In this document: piece after piece, positions 33,854 to 43,086 of the stretch
Layout of the letters: the number at the start of each line of letters is the position of its first letter
Position numbering within the stretch: position 1 is the first letter of the stretch
Assembly: GCA_003167255.1 (NCBI GenBank)
Contig: PMTR01000152.1
Coordinates: forward strand, 4,773-68,772
DNA: 64,000 nucleotides
Reading direction: 5' to 3'
Origin: Bryobacterales bacterium
GTDB lineage: Bacteria; Acidobacteriota; Terriglobia; Bryobacterales; Bryobacteraceae
Made by a program: the position numbers and the translations under genes
Notes under the pieces: model-generated
What the model saw: the letters and a program-made list of their open reading frames with translations, nothing else
The model's database searches: none
Told to the model about the DNA's origin: nothing

Positions 33854-34921
33854 TTACTTACCGACTACAACGATTGAGAAGGAATCGGGGAGCATGGGCG
33901 CGCGCGGGCCGCGGCCACCCTTCTTGGTGGGGTCCGGCGGCGGGGCGTCGGCGGGAGGCGCCGGCGGCGGGCCGTACTCGGCGGCGATCAGCAGCACGTG
34001 ATTGGTCTTGGTGTCCATCGTCAGCGTCTTGGCGCCGCGCATGGTCGGCACGTTCTGCTCGACGACGAAGCTGGTCGGGCTGTTTTCCTTGATGACCGTG
34101 AGAGTGCCATCGCCATTCGAGCTGAAGGCCTCCATGGTGTTGGGATTGAAGGTGGCGCCATCGGTACCTGTGCCGATCGGCAGAGTATCGAGAATCTTGC
34201 CGGTATCGGAATTGAGAATCACCATGGTCGCAGGGGTATGGCAAGAGGCGAACAGGACGTGATTCTTGACGTCGAAGGCCAGGCCGCCTGGGCCGCCACC
34301 TTTGCCTTCGAGGGCGTAAGTGCCGGTGAGCTTGAGTGCCTTGGTGTCGACGACGGCTATCTTATCCATGTCTTCGAGATCGACATACATATGGCCCTTG
34401 CCGTCGGTAACGGCCTGCTCGGGCGCTCCGCCGAGATCGAGGGTGCCAACGATGGAACCATCTTTGGTATCGATGATGGTGGCGTTGGGGGGGCGGTGGC
34501 TGAAGATCCAGACGCGCTGGTTGAAGCTATCGAACAGTATGCCGTCGGGGCCACCTTGGACATCGATGGTCTTGATGAGCGCGAGGGTCTTGGTATCCCA
34601 CATGGCAACCGGGCTGCTGCTGGCGAAGCCGTGGCCGGACTTGGGATCGACCGCAGCGCCGCGCGCATTGGTCTTGGCAATTTCTCCGACCGGCTCCTGG
34701 GTGTCCAGGTTATAGACGGAAACTCGCGCGTTGGCGCCGGTCCGCGGAACATACAAGCGGCGGCCGTCAACATCGGCATACACATAGTCAAAGTTGCCGT
34801 CGCCGCCGACTTTGGCGGTCTTCACGACTTTGTAAGGTCCCGTCGCCGGGGCCGGTTGGGCTAGAGCGATGATCGCCAACGTCGCGATCACTATGAATGT
34901 TACAAAGCAGAATCGTTTCAT
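33854..34921 (-). CDS. YncE-like periplasmic beta-propeller protein, last gene of the efflux operon
   Basis: Seen: 355 aa with a signal peptide (FVTFIVIATLAIIALAQP). Repeats of about 40-45 residues with DxxNxRVW/VxxxxDTKDGSIVGTLDL patterns form a seven-bladed propeller; a Pro/Gly-rich loop (PPPAPPADAPPPDPTKKG) precedes the end. Known: YncE-family propellers bind ligands in the periplasm; enzymatic activity is not established. A ribosome binding site (AGGAG, 7 bases upstream) is clear. Context: 10 bp after a related gene (34932-35921) that overlaps the RND pump. Tandem duplication is inferred. Confidence 0.8.
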   Translation of the reverse strand: MKRFCFVTFIVIATLAIIALAQPAPATGPYKVVKTAKVGGDGNFDYVYADVDGRRLYVPRTGANARVSVYNLDTQEPVGEIAKTNARGAAVDPKSGHGFASSSPVAMWDTKTLALIKTIDVQGGPDGILFDSFNQRVWIFSHRPPNATIIDTKDGSIVGTLDLGGAPEQAVTDGKGHMYVDLEDMDKIAVVDTKALKLTGTYALEGKGGGPGGLAFDVKNHVLFASCHTPATMVILNSDTGKILDTLPIGTGTDGATFNPNTMEAFSSNGDGTLTVIKENSPTSFVVEQNVPTMRGAKTLTMDTKTNHVLLIAAEYGPPPAPPADAPPPDPTKKGGRGPRAPMLPDSFSIVVVGK

Positions 34922-34931
34922 CAGTTTCTCC

Positions 34932-35921
34932 TTACTTTCCCACTACCAGAATATGGAAGCTATCGGGCGTAGCCGCCGGGCGCCCTTTCTGACCTGCCGC
35001 TGCCGGGGGATAATCGGCGGTCAGCAGATAGATCCGGTGCAACTTCTCATCGACGGTCATGGTCCGCGCCCGCGCCTCGGTGGTGACCGTATCGACGGCG
35101 TCGTACTTGCCGTTGACCAGCTTGACGATGGTCACGTTACCCTCGCCATTGGAGCTGAAGGCGAGGCCGAGAGTCGAATCGAAGCCCGCCGCATCTGGGC
35201 CCGAGCCGATCGCCGGAGTCGCGATCACCTTAAAGCTTGGGATGTCGACCACGGCCATCATCTTGTTGTCGCCGACCGAAAAGAGTTTCTTGTTTTTCAC
35301 GTCGATCGCCAGGCCGCTAGGGTGTTCGGCAGGCGCCACCGACATCTTGCGGGTGACTTCCATCTTGGCGGCATCGATTTCGAGCAGCTCGGATGAGTCT
35401 TCCAGGTTGACGTAGAGCTTGCCGGCGCCATCGGACTGGCAGAATTCGCCGGCTTTTCCAGTGGGGAAGGTCTTGATCACCTCGCCGGTCTTGGCGTCGA
35501 TGGCAGTGGCGTCCGCGCCGTTATGGTTGATGGCGAAAACGCGCTTGGTCTTGGATTCGTAACAAACCGCATCCGGGTTCTCACCAGCCGCCGGCTCGCC
35601 GAGCTTGGCGAGAGTCTTGAGATCGAAAATCGTGACGCTCTTGGATGTGCGGTTGGTGATGAATCCCTTGTTCAGGTCGGCGGCGATGGCGATCCCGTGG
35701 ACACCGTGCAGTTGCCCGATGGTGCCGACGACTTTGCCGGCATCCGGGTCGACGACTTCGACGCTGGTACCGTGGGAAACGTACACCCGGCGGTTGACGC
35801 TGTCCATGGCCACATAATCCCAACTTGCCTCACCGCCGATCTTAATCTTACTAATTATCTTATAACCCTCAGCGGCCCAGACTGCACCAGCCAATAGGGC
35901 TAACGTCAGAATCTTCTTCAT
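34932..35921 (-). CDS. YncE-like periplasmic beta-propeller protein linked to RND pump
   Basis: Seen: 329 aa with a signal peptide (LTLALLAGAVWAAEG). Repeats include SWDYVAMDSVNRRVYVSHGT, SVTIFDLKTLAKLGEPAAG and HPSGLAIDVKNKKLFSVGDN, the pattern of a YVTN/YncE beta-propeller. An AGGAG site lies just upstream inside the end of the RND gene. Start and RND stop overlap by 4 bp (ATGA), so it is translated from the same message. Known: the family has no uniform function. Inferred: a periplasmic partner of the pump or ligand monitor; this coupling is uncommon for RND systems. Confidence 0.82.
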   Translation of the reverse strand: MKKILTLALLAGAVWAAEGYKIISKIKIGGEASWDYVAMDSVNRRVYVSHGTSVEVVDPDAGKVVGTIGQLHGVHGIAIAADLNKGFITNRTSKSVTIFDLKTLAKLGEPAAGENPDAVCYESKTKRVFAINHNGADATAIDAKTGEVIKTFPTGKAGEFCQSDGAGKLYVNLEDSSELLEIDAAKMEVTRKMSVAPAEHPSGLAIDVKNKKLFSVGDNKMMAVVDIPSFKVIATPAIGSGPDAAGFDSTLGLAFSSNGEGNVTIVKLVNGKYDAVDTVTTEARARTMTVDEKLHRIYLLTADYPPAAAGQKGRPAATPDSFHILVVGK

Positions 35922-38900
35922 TGAGTTACTCCTTTATGCGAATCCCGGCCTCCGATGTAATAGTGGACGGCCGGGGTTACTACCAGTGACAGGACCATCG
36001 AGGCGAGAATGCCGCCGATGACCGCGATGGCCAGAGGTTGCAGCATTTGAGAGCCGGCGCCGAAGGCGAAGGCCAGCGGCAGCATGCCGGCCACGGTGGC
36101 GAGGGCCGTCATCATGATGGGGCGCAGGCGGCGCTCGCCGGCGCGGATCATACTTTCCTCCGCCGCGAGACCCGCGGCGCGGAATTTCTGGTCCGCGTCC
36201 AGCAGCAGAATACCGTTCTTGGCTACGATGCCGATCACCATGATCAGGCCCATGAACGACGAGAGGTTGAAGGTAGTGCCCGTGACCAGCAGCGCCAGGA
36301 AGACGCCGCAGGTGGAGAGCAGCGCGGAAGAAAGAATCGCGATGGGTGCGGCGAAGTTGCCGAACTCGAACAGCAGCACGATGAACACCAGCACCACGGC
36401 CAGCGCCAGAACCACCAGCAAGTCCTTAAACGATTTCTGCTGCTCTTCGAATTGACCGCCGTACTGAACGCGGATGCTGGGAGGAATCTTCATCTCGTCG
36501 AGCGCGGCCTGCACCTTCTTCATCCCATCGCCGAGGTTCATGTTTTCGAAGCGGGCCGTCACCTGCACGTTGCGCTGCAGGTTGTCGCGGCGAATTTCGG
36601 TCTGGCCGGGAATCTCCACGACCGAGGCGAGCGAGCCGATGGTGGCAGTCTTGCCGGTTCCGCTGATGAGCATGGTCTCGCGGACAGTGTCGAGCGTCTT
36701 GCGCGTCTCCACGGGAAAGCGCACGCGAATGGTGTAGGCGCGGTCGTTGACCACCACGGGGTTGGAAGCCGGTTCACCTTGCAGGATGGCGCTGGCGTCG
36801 AGTTCCACTTCCTGCGGAGAGAAACCCGCGCGCGCCGTCATGACCTGGTCGACGTTAAAGACCGTGGCGGGACCGCTGATGGTGTTCTCGATGCCGTTCA
36901 GCACGTCCACCACGCCGGGAATTTTCTTGATGGTATCGCCCACGGAAGTGGCCCATTGCTCGAGCAGGACAGGATCCTGCGAGAACAGCTTGATGACCAC
37001 CGGCTCGGGGGCGCTGGTCAGATCGCCGATCATGTCTTGCAGGAGTTGCGGGAATTCCACGTCGAGCACCGGCTCGGCGTTCTTAATCTTGTCTCGCACA
37101 TCGGCGATCACTTCTTCTCCGGTGCGCTTGCGGTCGGCCTTGAGCTTGACCGAGATGTCGCCGGTGTTGGCCTCGGTGACCTGCGCCAGGCCGAGTTGCA
37201 TACCAGTGCGCCGGGAGGTGTTTTCGACCTCGGGCGTGGCGCGCAGGATCTTTTCAACGTGAGTGATGACGCGGTTGGTTTCCTCGAGCGAAGACCCGGC
37301 GGGCATGATGTAGTCGATGATGAAGCCGCCTTCGTCCATGGCGGGAAGCAGGTCAGACCCGGTGTGGTTGTAGCACCACCAGGAACCGCCGATCAGGAGG
37401 ATGGAGAATACCGCCAGAACCAGCTTGTGTTCCAGGGTGAACCTGAGCACGCCGGCGTAGGCGTTCATCAGGAAAGGCGGCACGGAGTGATGCTCTTCCG
37501 GGCGGCGTCCCGAGCGGCTGCGAATGAAGTAGTGGCTGAGCGTGGGGGTCCAGGTGAGGGCCAGCGCCAGAGAAGTGAGCAGCGCCGTTGCCACCGTAAC
37601 GGCCAGGGCGCGGAAGAAAACGCCGGTGACGCCGGTAATTGAGATGAGCGGCAGAAAGACCACGATCGGCGTGATGGTGGAGCCAACCAGGGGAGCGCGA
37701 ATTTCGCGAATGGCGCTGCGGATGGCCTCCGCGCGCGACTGCCCGGAATCGCGGTGCATCACGATGTTCTCGACCACCACAATGGCGTCGTCGATCACCA
37801 GGCCGACAGCGGCGGCGAGGCCGCCCAGCGTCATCAGGTTGAAGCTCTGACCCATGATCCGCAGGGCGATGAACGTCACCCCGATGGTGGCGGGAATCAC
37901 CAGGCCGGCCACCAGCGAAGTTCCCCAATCGCGCAGGAACAGCACCATGATGAGCGAGGCCAGGATCAGTCCGATGAGGATGGCGTCGCGCACGCTCTTG
38001 ATGGATTCGGTGACGATCAGGGACTGGTCATAAAAGGGGCGCAGCTCCACGCCCTTGGGCAGGTCCTTCTTGATGGCTTCGATTTCGGCCTTGACGGCGC
38101 CGGCCACCACCACGGTGTTGCTGTCCGGCTGGCGATTGACATTCAGCAAAACGGCAGGCTTGGCGTTGGCGGTGACCACGGTGTAGACGGGCATCACGGA
38201 GGGGCTGACGGTCGAGATGTCGGCGATGCGAACCGGCGCGCCCGCTGCTGTCGTCTTGACGACGATGTTGCCAATCTCTTCGGGATTGCGCGTCTGCCCG
38301 CTGACCAGGCTCAGGACGAGCTGGTGATTGGCCTCGATCAACCCAGGCGAATCGATCATGTTGCTGCGCGTGATGGCGTCGAGAATATTCGGGATGGTGA
38401 CGCCGGCTTGCACAAGTTTGGCGGGATCCGGCTGCACCTGGAATTCCGGAACCTGCCCGCCTTGCACGATGACCGACGAAACGCCAGTCTGGCGATTGAG
38501 CCGCGGCTTGATATCGTAGGTGGCCATCTCCCAGAGCGTGGTTTGCGGAATCTTGTCCGAGGTCAGGCTGTAGCCCATGATGGGGAACGCCGCGAAGGTC
38601 AGCCGGTTGGCCGTGAGCTTGGCGGTGGGCGGCAGCGAGGTCTGCACGCGGGACAGCGCGGCGTTCACCAGTTCGAGCGTGCGGTTCATATCGACGTTCC
38701 AACCGAAGAACAGGTCGATTTCGGCGGTGCCGCGGCTGGTGATGGAATAAAGGTGATCGAGTCCGGGAACGATGTTTACGGCGTCTTCGAGGGGCTTGGT
38801 GACCGTGACCAGCATCTGGTCGATGGGGAACACGCCGTTATCGACGCCCACCACGATGCGCGGGAAGTTGGTATCCGGGAAGACGGCGACGGGGATGGTG

Positions 38901-39028
38901 AGCGCCAGGTACACGCCGACGGCCACCAGCGTCAGGATCACGAAGATGATGGATTTGCCGTGGCGGGCGGTCCAGTGCGACGCGCCGGCGCCCTCGGCAA
39001 CGGGCGGAGGTGTCGAAAGGTCGCTCAT
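35918..39028 (-). CDS. RND-family efflux pump inner membrane permease (AcrB/MdtB-type)
   Basis: Seen: 1036 aa, the usual RND length. TM1 (IIFVILTLVAVGVYLAL) follows a short N-terminal segment, then a large periplasmic loop, a TM bundle (SIKSVRDAILIGLILASLIM; FNLMTLGGLAAAVGLVIDDA; IVVVENIVMHRDSG), a second loop and a second TM bundle. The motif GLAAAVGLVIDDAIVVVENI contains the acidic pair of TM4 used in proton relay. Known: trimeric pumps with an MFP adaptor and TolC-like channel drive drug or solute export by proton antiport. Context: between its adaptor and two YncE-like genes, overlapping both by 4 bp. Substrate unknown. Confidence 0.9.
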   Translation of the reverse strand: MSDLSTPPPVAEGAGASHWTARHGKSIIFVILTLVAVGVYLALTIPVAVFPDTNFPRIVVGVDNGVFPIDQMLVTVTKPLEDAVNIVPGLDHLYSITSRGTAEIDLFFGWNVDMNRTLELVNAALSRVQTSLPPTAKLTANRLTFAAFPIMGYSLTSDKIPQTTLWEMATYDIKPRLNRQTGVSSVIVQGGQVPEFQVQPDPAKLVQAGVTIPNILDAITRSNMIDSPGLIEANHQLVLSLVSGQTRNPEEIGNIVVKTTAAGAPVRIADISTVSPSVMPVYTVVTANAKPAVLLNVNRQPDSNTVVVAGAVKAEIEAIKKDLPKGVELRPFYDQSLIVTESIKSVRDAILIGLILASLIMVLFLRDWGTSLVAGLVIPATIGVTFIALRIMGQSFNLMTLGGLAAAVGLVIDDAIVVVENIVMHRDSGQSRAEAIRSAIREIRAPLVGSTITPIVVFLPLISITGVTGVFFRALAVTVATALLTSLALALTWTPTLSHYFIRSRSGRRPEEHHSVPPFLMNAYAGVLRFTLEHKLVLAVFSILLIGGSWWCYNHTGSDLLPAMDEGGFIIDYIMPAGSSLEETNRVITHVEKILRATPEVENTSRRTGMQLGLAQVTEANTGDISVKLKADRKRTGEEVIADVRDKIKNAEPVLDVEFPQLLQDMIGDLTSAPEPVVIKLFSQDPVLLEQWATSVGDTIKKIPGVVDVLNGIENTISGPATVFNVDQVMTARAGFSPQEVELDASAILQGEPASNPVVVNDRAYTIRVRFPVETRKTLDTVRETMLISGTGKTATIGSLASVVEIPGQTEIRRDNLQRNVQVTARFENMNLGDGMKKVQAALDEMKIPPSIRVQYGGQFEEQQKSFKDLLVVLALAVVLVFIVLLFEFGNFAAPIAILSSALLSTCGVFLALLVTGTTFNLSSFMGLIMVIGIVAKNGILLLDADQKFRAAGLAAEESMIRAGERRLRPIMMTALATVAGMLPLAFAFGAGSQMLQPLAIAVIGGILASMVLSLVVTPAVHYYIGGRDSHKGVTQ

Positions 39029-40341
39029 TTGGCTTTCGGCTTGGCCTCGTCTTTCTTCGTGTCCTTCTTGGAATCCGCGGCGGGCGGCGCGTTTTCATCG
39101 TCGTCGGCCTCCTGCACGGAGGCGTCGATAACCTTGACCTTACCCTTGTCGTCGACGCCGAGGCCGCCCACCGTGACCACTTCTTCGCCGGGCCGGCAGC
39201 CGTTGAGGATTTGCACTTTGTCGCCTTCGCGCACGCCCACCTGGACGGGCCTGCGGTGCGCCACGGAGTCGATGATCACCAGGACGGCGGTGCCGCCGGT
39301 TTCTCCGGGAAGAATGGCGGCCGCCGGAACCGTAGTTGCGTTCTTGAACTGTTCGGTGATGACCTTTACGTGTACGCTGGAGCCGGGCTTGAGACGCTCG
39401 CCGGGATTTTCGGCCTGCACCCAGACCTGGAGGGTGGTGCTGTTGGCGTCGGTGGCGGGACTCACGACGATGACTTTGCCGGAGACTTGCTGGCCGCTAT
39501 CGGCTTGGATGACCTCGGCCGGCTGGCCGACCTTGATGAGGTTGCCCTGGCTCTGCGGGATGTTGACGCGGGCGACCACGCGCGAGATATCGACGACGGT
39601 GATGAGGGGCGTGCCGGGGACGGCCATTTCGCCTTCATAGATGGGGCGATCGGCGATGATGCCGCTCCTGGGGCTGTGGATCTCCGCGTAACCGAGCTGG
39701 GCCTCGGCCGCTTGCAACTGGGCGTTAGCGGTTTGCACCTGGGCGCGCGCGGTGGAGATTTGATCCCCCTTGCCCACCGAGTTGAGAGCGCGGAGGTGTT
39801 CCTGCGCGGCCTGCAACTGCGCCTTGGCGGAAACAAACTGTACGCGGGCCTCATCCACCCGGCGGCCGGCGAGCGCGCCTTGGCGGAACAGCTCGGTTTG
39901 GCTGTCGAGAAGCTTTTGGGCGGCGTCGAGTTGCTGCTTGTCGGATTCGACATCGGTCTCGGCTTTCACCACGGCTTCGGGTACGGTGGCCATTTCCACG
40001 GTGTGGAGGTTGAGCTCGGCCTGATTGAACTGGCTTTTGGCGTTGGCGACGGCGGCGGCCAGATCGCGGCTTTCGAGGACGGCGAGCAGTTGGCCCTGCT
40101 TCACGTGATCGCCGCGGTTGGCGTAAAACTTGAGCACGGGTTTGGAGATGTTGGGCATGACGCCGGTCTGGTCCTGGGGGAAGAGCACGCCATCGCCGGC
40201 GACGATGTGGCGGATGGGCTCCTGAGTTACGGCGGTGACCTGGACGGGCGCGGGCGCCTCGGTTTCGGTTGCCTCTTTTTTGGAACAGCCCGAGGCGAGC
40301 AGGCAGGCGGCCAGAGCGGCAAACAACCATATATTCTTCAT
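39025..40341 (-). CDS. RND efflux periplasmic adaptor (membrane fusion lipoprotein)
   Basis: Seen: 438 aa. The lipobox LLASGC (Cys19) follows a hydrophobic signal, so it is a lipoprotein. The hairpin domain has alternating helices (SQFNQAELNLHTVEMATVPE, SAKAQLQAAQEHLRAL), flanked by a lipoyl half (SPRSGIIADRPIYEGEMAVP). A beta-barrel follows, and the C-terminus is Lys/Asp-rich. Known: such adaptors join an inner-membrane RND pump to an outer-membrane channel. Context: overlaps the RND gene by 4 bp (ATGA) and is 3 bp after the TolC gene stop. Inferred partner: this pump. Confidence 0.9.
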   Translation of the reverse strand: MKNIWLFAALAACLLASGCSKKEATETEAPAPVQVTAVTQEPIRHIVAGDGVLFPQDQTGVMPNISKPVLKFYANRGDHVKQGQLLAVLESRDLAAAVANAKSQFNQAELNLHTVEMATVPEAVVKAETDVESDKQQLDAAQKLLDSQTELFRQGALAGRRVDEARVQFVSAKAQLQAAQEHLRALNSVGKGDQISTARAQVQTANAQLQAAEAQLGYAEIHSPRSGIIADRPIYEGEMAVPGTPLITVVDISRVVARVNIPQSQGNLIKVGQPAEVIQADSGQQVSGKVIVVSPATDANSTTLQVWVQAENPGERLKPGSSVHVKVITEQFKNATTVPAAAILPGETGGTAVLVIIDSVAHRRPVQVGVREGDKVQILNGCRPGEEVVTVGGLGVDDKGKVKVIDASVQEADDDENAPPAADSKKDTKKDEAKPKAK

Positions 40342-40344
40342 CGG

Positions 40345-41652
40345 CTAAAAGGCCCCCGTCAGTGTCTGAAGGTTGGCGATCGAGACGCGCAAGCGGACGA
40401 GTCCGTCGTCGACGGCGTTGCGGGCGTCACGCAGGGTGGACTGCGCATCGACCACTTCCAGGGCGGTAACTTCACCGGCCTGGTAGCGGAGCAAGGTCAA
40501 ATCCAGGCTCTGTTTGGAGAGGTCGAGCGAATGGCGCAGCGAAGTGAGCTGGTCGCGCGCCAGGCCGGCTTCGCGGTAGAAGGCGTCGAGCGACGCGAGG
40601 AGCTGGCGCTGGGTGAAACTGAGATCGTTCCTGGCCTGCTGTAGTTTGAATTCGGCCTGCTTGACGCGGCTGCGGGCGGCGCCCCAGGTCCACAACGGCA
40701 CCACCAACTGGGCCTGCACCACGTTGCCCAGCAGGAGCTGGCCATCGGGATTGTGGAGGGCGAACTGGTTGGCGTTGGTTCCGAAGGAATAGTCGAGGGA
40801 GAAGGTCGGCAGCATGGCGGAGCGTGCCGAACGGATTTCATAATCCTGCTGCTGGACGGCGGCCTGGGCAGCGCGAATGTCGGGGTTGTTCTGGCCGGCG
40901 CGCGACTGGATCTCGGTATAGACGGGGAGCGGTGAGAGCGTATCAAGATCGTCCACCACATCGAAATCCTGGCGGTAATCGGGGAATAGCAGAACCGCGA
41001 AATTGATGCGGGCTTTATCGAGGGTGAACTGGGCTTCCTGCTCATCGCGCTGCCGGTCGTTCAACTGGAGCTCGGCCTTGACGGTATCGGAGTGGGCCAC
41101 CTCCCCGCCCTTTTCCTGCTTCTGGGAGATGTCCAGGAACTGCTGGGCGTCGCGGACGCTCTGGCGCGCGTTGGAGAGCTTACGCGCGGCGACGGCCATG
41201 CCGTAGTAATCCTGCATGATGGTGGCTATGAGGCCGCGGGCGGCGAGGTCGGCCTTGGCGCGGGCAACGGCTTCGGCGGCCATGGCGCGGTGGTAATCGG
41301 CGCGTTTGGCGGGAGCGAAGATGTCGGCGTGCACGTTGGCCTGGTTGTTGTAGACGTGGGGACCGTCATTGGAGACGAAAGCGCCGCTGGGCGTGCCGTT
41401 GGGCTGGGTGTAGATGAACTGGCTGATGCCGTTGACGGAAGGGAGCAGGGCGGCTTTGGCCTGTATGGTATCTTCGTGCGCCAGCAGGGCCGCAAGGTTG
41501 GCGGTAAGGGTCTGCTGGCTGTATTTTTGAGCGCGCTCCATGGCATCCTGCAAGGTAATCCGGAGCGGCGCAGAACCGGCGGCAGGAGTTTGGGCGAAGG
41601 CCGGCAGGCAGAGGGCGAGGGCTAGCCCCAGGGTCGGCAGAATGTACTTCAT
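40345..41652 (-). CDS. TolC-family outer membrane efflux protein
   Basis: Seen: 435 aa with a signal peptide (LGLALALCLPAFAQ). Two outer-membrane-efflux repeats contain long helices (NLAALLAHEDTIQAKAALLP; RSRVKQAEFKLQQARNDLSF) and the pattern LTLLRYQAGEVTALEVVDAQ typical of TolC. Known: TolC homotrimers form the outer-membrane exit duct of tripartite pumps. Context: 3 bp before the adaptor gene and 45 bp after the histidine kinase gene. It is likely that transcription comes from the two-component system promoter upstream. Confidence 0.9.
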   Translation of the reverse strand: MKYILPTLGLALALCLPAFAQTPAAGSAPLRITLQDAMERAQKYSQQTLTANLAALLAHEDTIQAKAALLPSVNGISQFIYTQPNGTPSGAFVSNDGPHVYNNQANVHADIFAPAKRADYHRAMAAEAVARAKADLAARGLIATIMQDYYGMAVAARKLSNARQSVRDAQQFLDISQKQEKGGEVAHSDTVKAELQLNDRQRDEQEAQFTLDKARINFAVLLFPDYRQDFDVVDDLDTLSPLPVYTEIQSRAGQNNPDIRAAQAAVQQQDYEIRSARSAMLPTFSLDYSFGTNANQFALHNPDGQLLLGNVVQAQLVVPLWTWGAARSRVKQAEFKLQQARNDLSFTQRQLLASLDAFYREAGLARDQLTSLRHSLDLSKQSLDLTLLRYQAGEVTALEVVDAQSTLRDARNAVDDGLVRLRVSIANLQTLTGAF

Positions 41653-41697
41653 GGGAAGACCTTTAGTATAGAATTCCGGACATGAACGTACGATGAA

Positions 41698-43086
41698 TCA
41701 GCGGGGGAGGGTGACTGTAAAGGTGCTGCCCGCGCCGGGATGGGTGGCCAGGGCCACTTCGCCGTGGTGCGATTCGGCGATCCACTTGACAATGGCGAGG
41801 CCCAAACCGAAGCCGCCATTCTGGCGCGAGCGGGCGATGTCGGCGCGGTAAAAGCGCTCGAAAACATGCGGAGCGGCGTCGGGGGCAATGCCCACGCCGG
41901 TGTCGGCGATGCGGATGCGGAGTTCGGAATCCTGCGCTTCGAGCGCGGCCGAGACCTGGCCGCCCGGGGGCGTGTAGCGGATGGCGTTGTCGAGCAGGTT
42001 CATCACCAGGCGGCGGAGGAGTTCCTCGTCGCCGCGGAAGGGCGCGTCCTCGGCGGGGCGGCATTCGAGCGCGATGCCGCGGGCGGCGGCAAGCGATTGC
42101 GCGGAGCGACAGCATTCGGCCAGAAGATCGTTGAGATAGAACTCCTCGGATTGCAGCTTGAGGCGTCCGGCGTCGGCGCGGGCGAGGTTGAGGAGGTCGT
42201 CGACCAGGCGCGAGAGGCGGCGGGATTCGTCCAGGATGATGGCGAGAGATTCGCGGTATTCGGCGGCGGCGCGCTCCTGGGAGAGAGCGACATCGGCCTC
42301 ACCGCGAATGATGGAAAGGGGAGTGCGGAGTTCGTGGGAGGCGTCGGCGACGAAGCGGCGCATGCTTTCGAAGGAGAGGTCGAGGCGCGAAAGCAGCTCA
42401 TTGAAGGAAGCGGAGAGGACCGCCAGCTCTTCGGCGGCGTTGCCGATATCGAGGCGGGTATTGAGGTTGCTGCCGGTGATGCGGTGGGCCTGTTCGGCCA
42501 TCCAGCCGAGGGGCGCGAGGCTGCGGCTGGCGAGCCAGTAACCGCCGAGGCCGGCGAGCACGATGACGAGGGGCAGCGCCAGCAAGGTGACGCGGCGGAG
42601 GACGGCGAGATCCTCCACGAGTTCGTCGCGAGACTGGAGCGCGATCACCTGGTAGTCCAGGCCGCCGACGGTGACACGGTGCACCGCGGCGCGCGCTCCG
42701 TTGGGCGCCACCTCGGGGACGGCGACAGCGAGATCGGCCGCGGCATCGAGCGAGGCGCGCGCGGCGATGAAATCGACCTGAGGTTGCGGGATCGGGGTGC
42801 TGGCGGCGAGCACGCGGTTCCCGGAGAGAACCGCGACCAGGCTGCCATGCAGGCGCATACCGGAGACAGCGTCGGAAGATGCCGCGGGAACATTGCCCTT
42901 CATCTCTTCGAACTCATCCTGGAGCATGGCGGCGGTGGTGTTGGCCTCCACCGCGAGAGCTTCGTCGAGGCGGCGCTCGAGAGCGTGGGAGAGCACGCCA
43001 TGGAGAAACAGGCTGAAGAGAATGAACAGCAGCGAGAAGAACAGCAGGTACCAGAGCGTGAGGCGAAAGCGGAAGCTGTTAATCAT
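41698..43086 (-). CDS. Two-component sensor histidine kinase, efflux operon
   Basis: Seen: 462 aa. Two TM segments (about 10-30 and 160-186) flank a periplasmic sensor. A HAMP domain (SRSLAPLGWMAEQAHRITGS) precedes the dimerisation helix with the phospho-acceptor His251 in ASHELRTPLSIIRGE. The ATPase has the N box (LVMNLLDNAIRYTPP), DTGVGIAPD and GGFGLGLAIVKWIAES. Known: class I histidine kinases of this shape phosphorylate an OmpR-type regulator. Context: overlaps the regulator gene by 8 bp, with TolC 45 bp downstream. The kinase probably controls the pump genes in response to an envelope signal. Confidence 0.9.
   Translation of the reverse strand: MINSFRFRLTLWYLLFFSLLFILFSLFLHGVLSHALERRLDEALAVEANTTAAMLQDEFEEMKGNVPAASSDAVSGMRLHGSLVAVLSGNRVLAASTPIPQPQVDFIAARASLDAAADLAVAVPEVAPNGARAAVHRVTVGGLDYQVIALQSRDELVEDLAVLRRVTLLALPLVIVLAGLGGYWLASRSLAPLGWMAEQAHRITGSNLNTRLDIGNAAEELAVLSASFNELLSRLDLSFESMRRFVADASHELRTPLSIIRGEADVALSQERAAAEYRESLAIILDESRRLSRLVDDLLNLARADAGRLKLQSEEFYLNDLLAECCRSAQSLAAARGIALECRPAEDAPFRGDEELLRRLVMNLLDNAIRYTPPGGQVSAALEAQDSELRIRIADTGVGIAPDAAPHVFERFYRADIARSRQNGGFGLGLAIVKWIAESHHGEVALATHPGAGSTFTVTLPR

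Noticed and set aside
36038-37642. 534 aa plus-strand ORF opposite the RND pump
   Set aside because: Antisense shadow of a high-GC gene, His/Gly/Asp-rich with no domain pattern.
37754-39640. 628 aa plus-strand ORF opposite the pump and adaptor
   Set aside because: Spans two real genes in antisense; composition is typical of GC-driven open frames.
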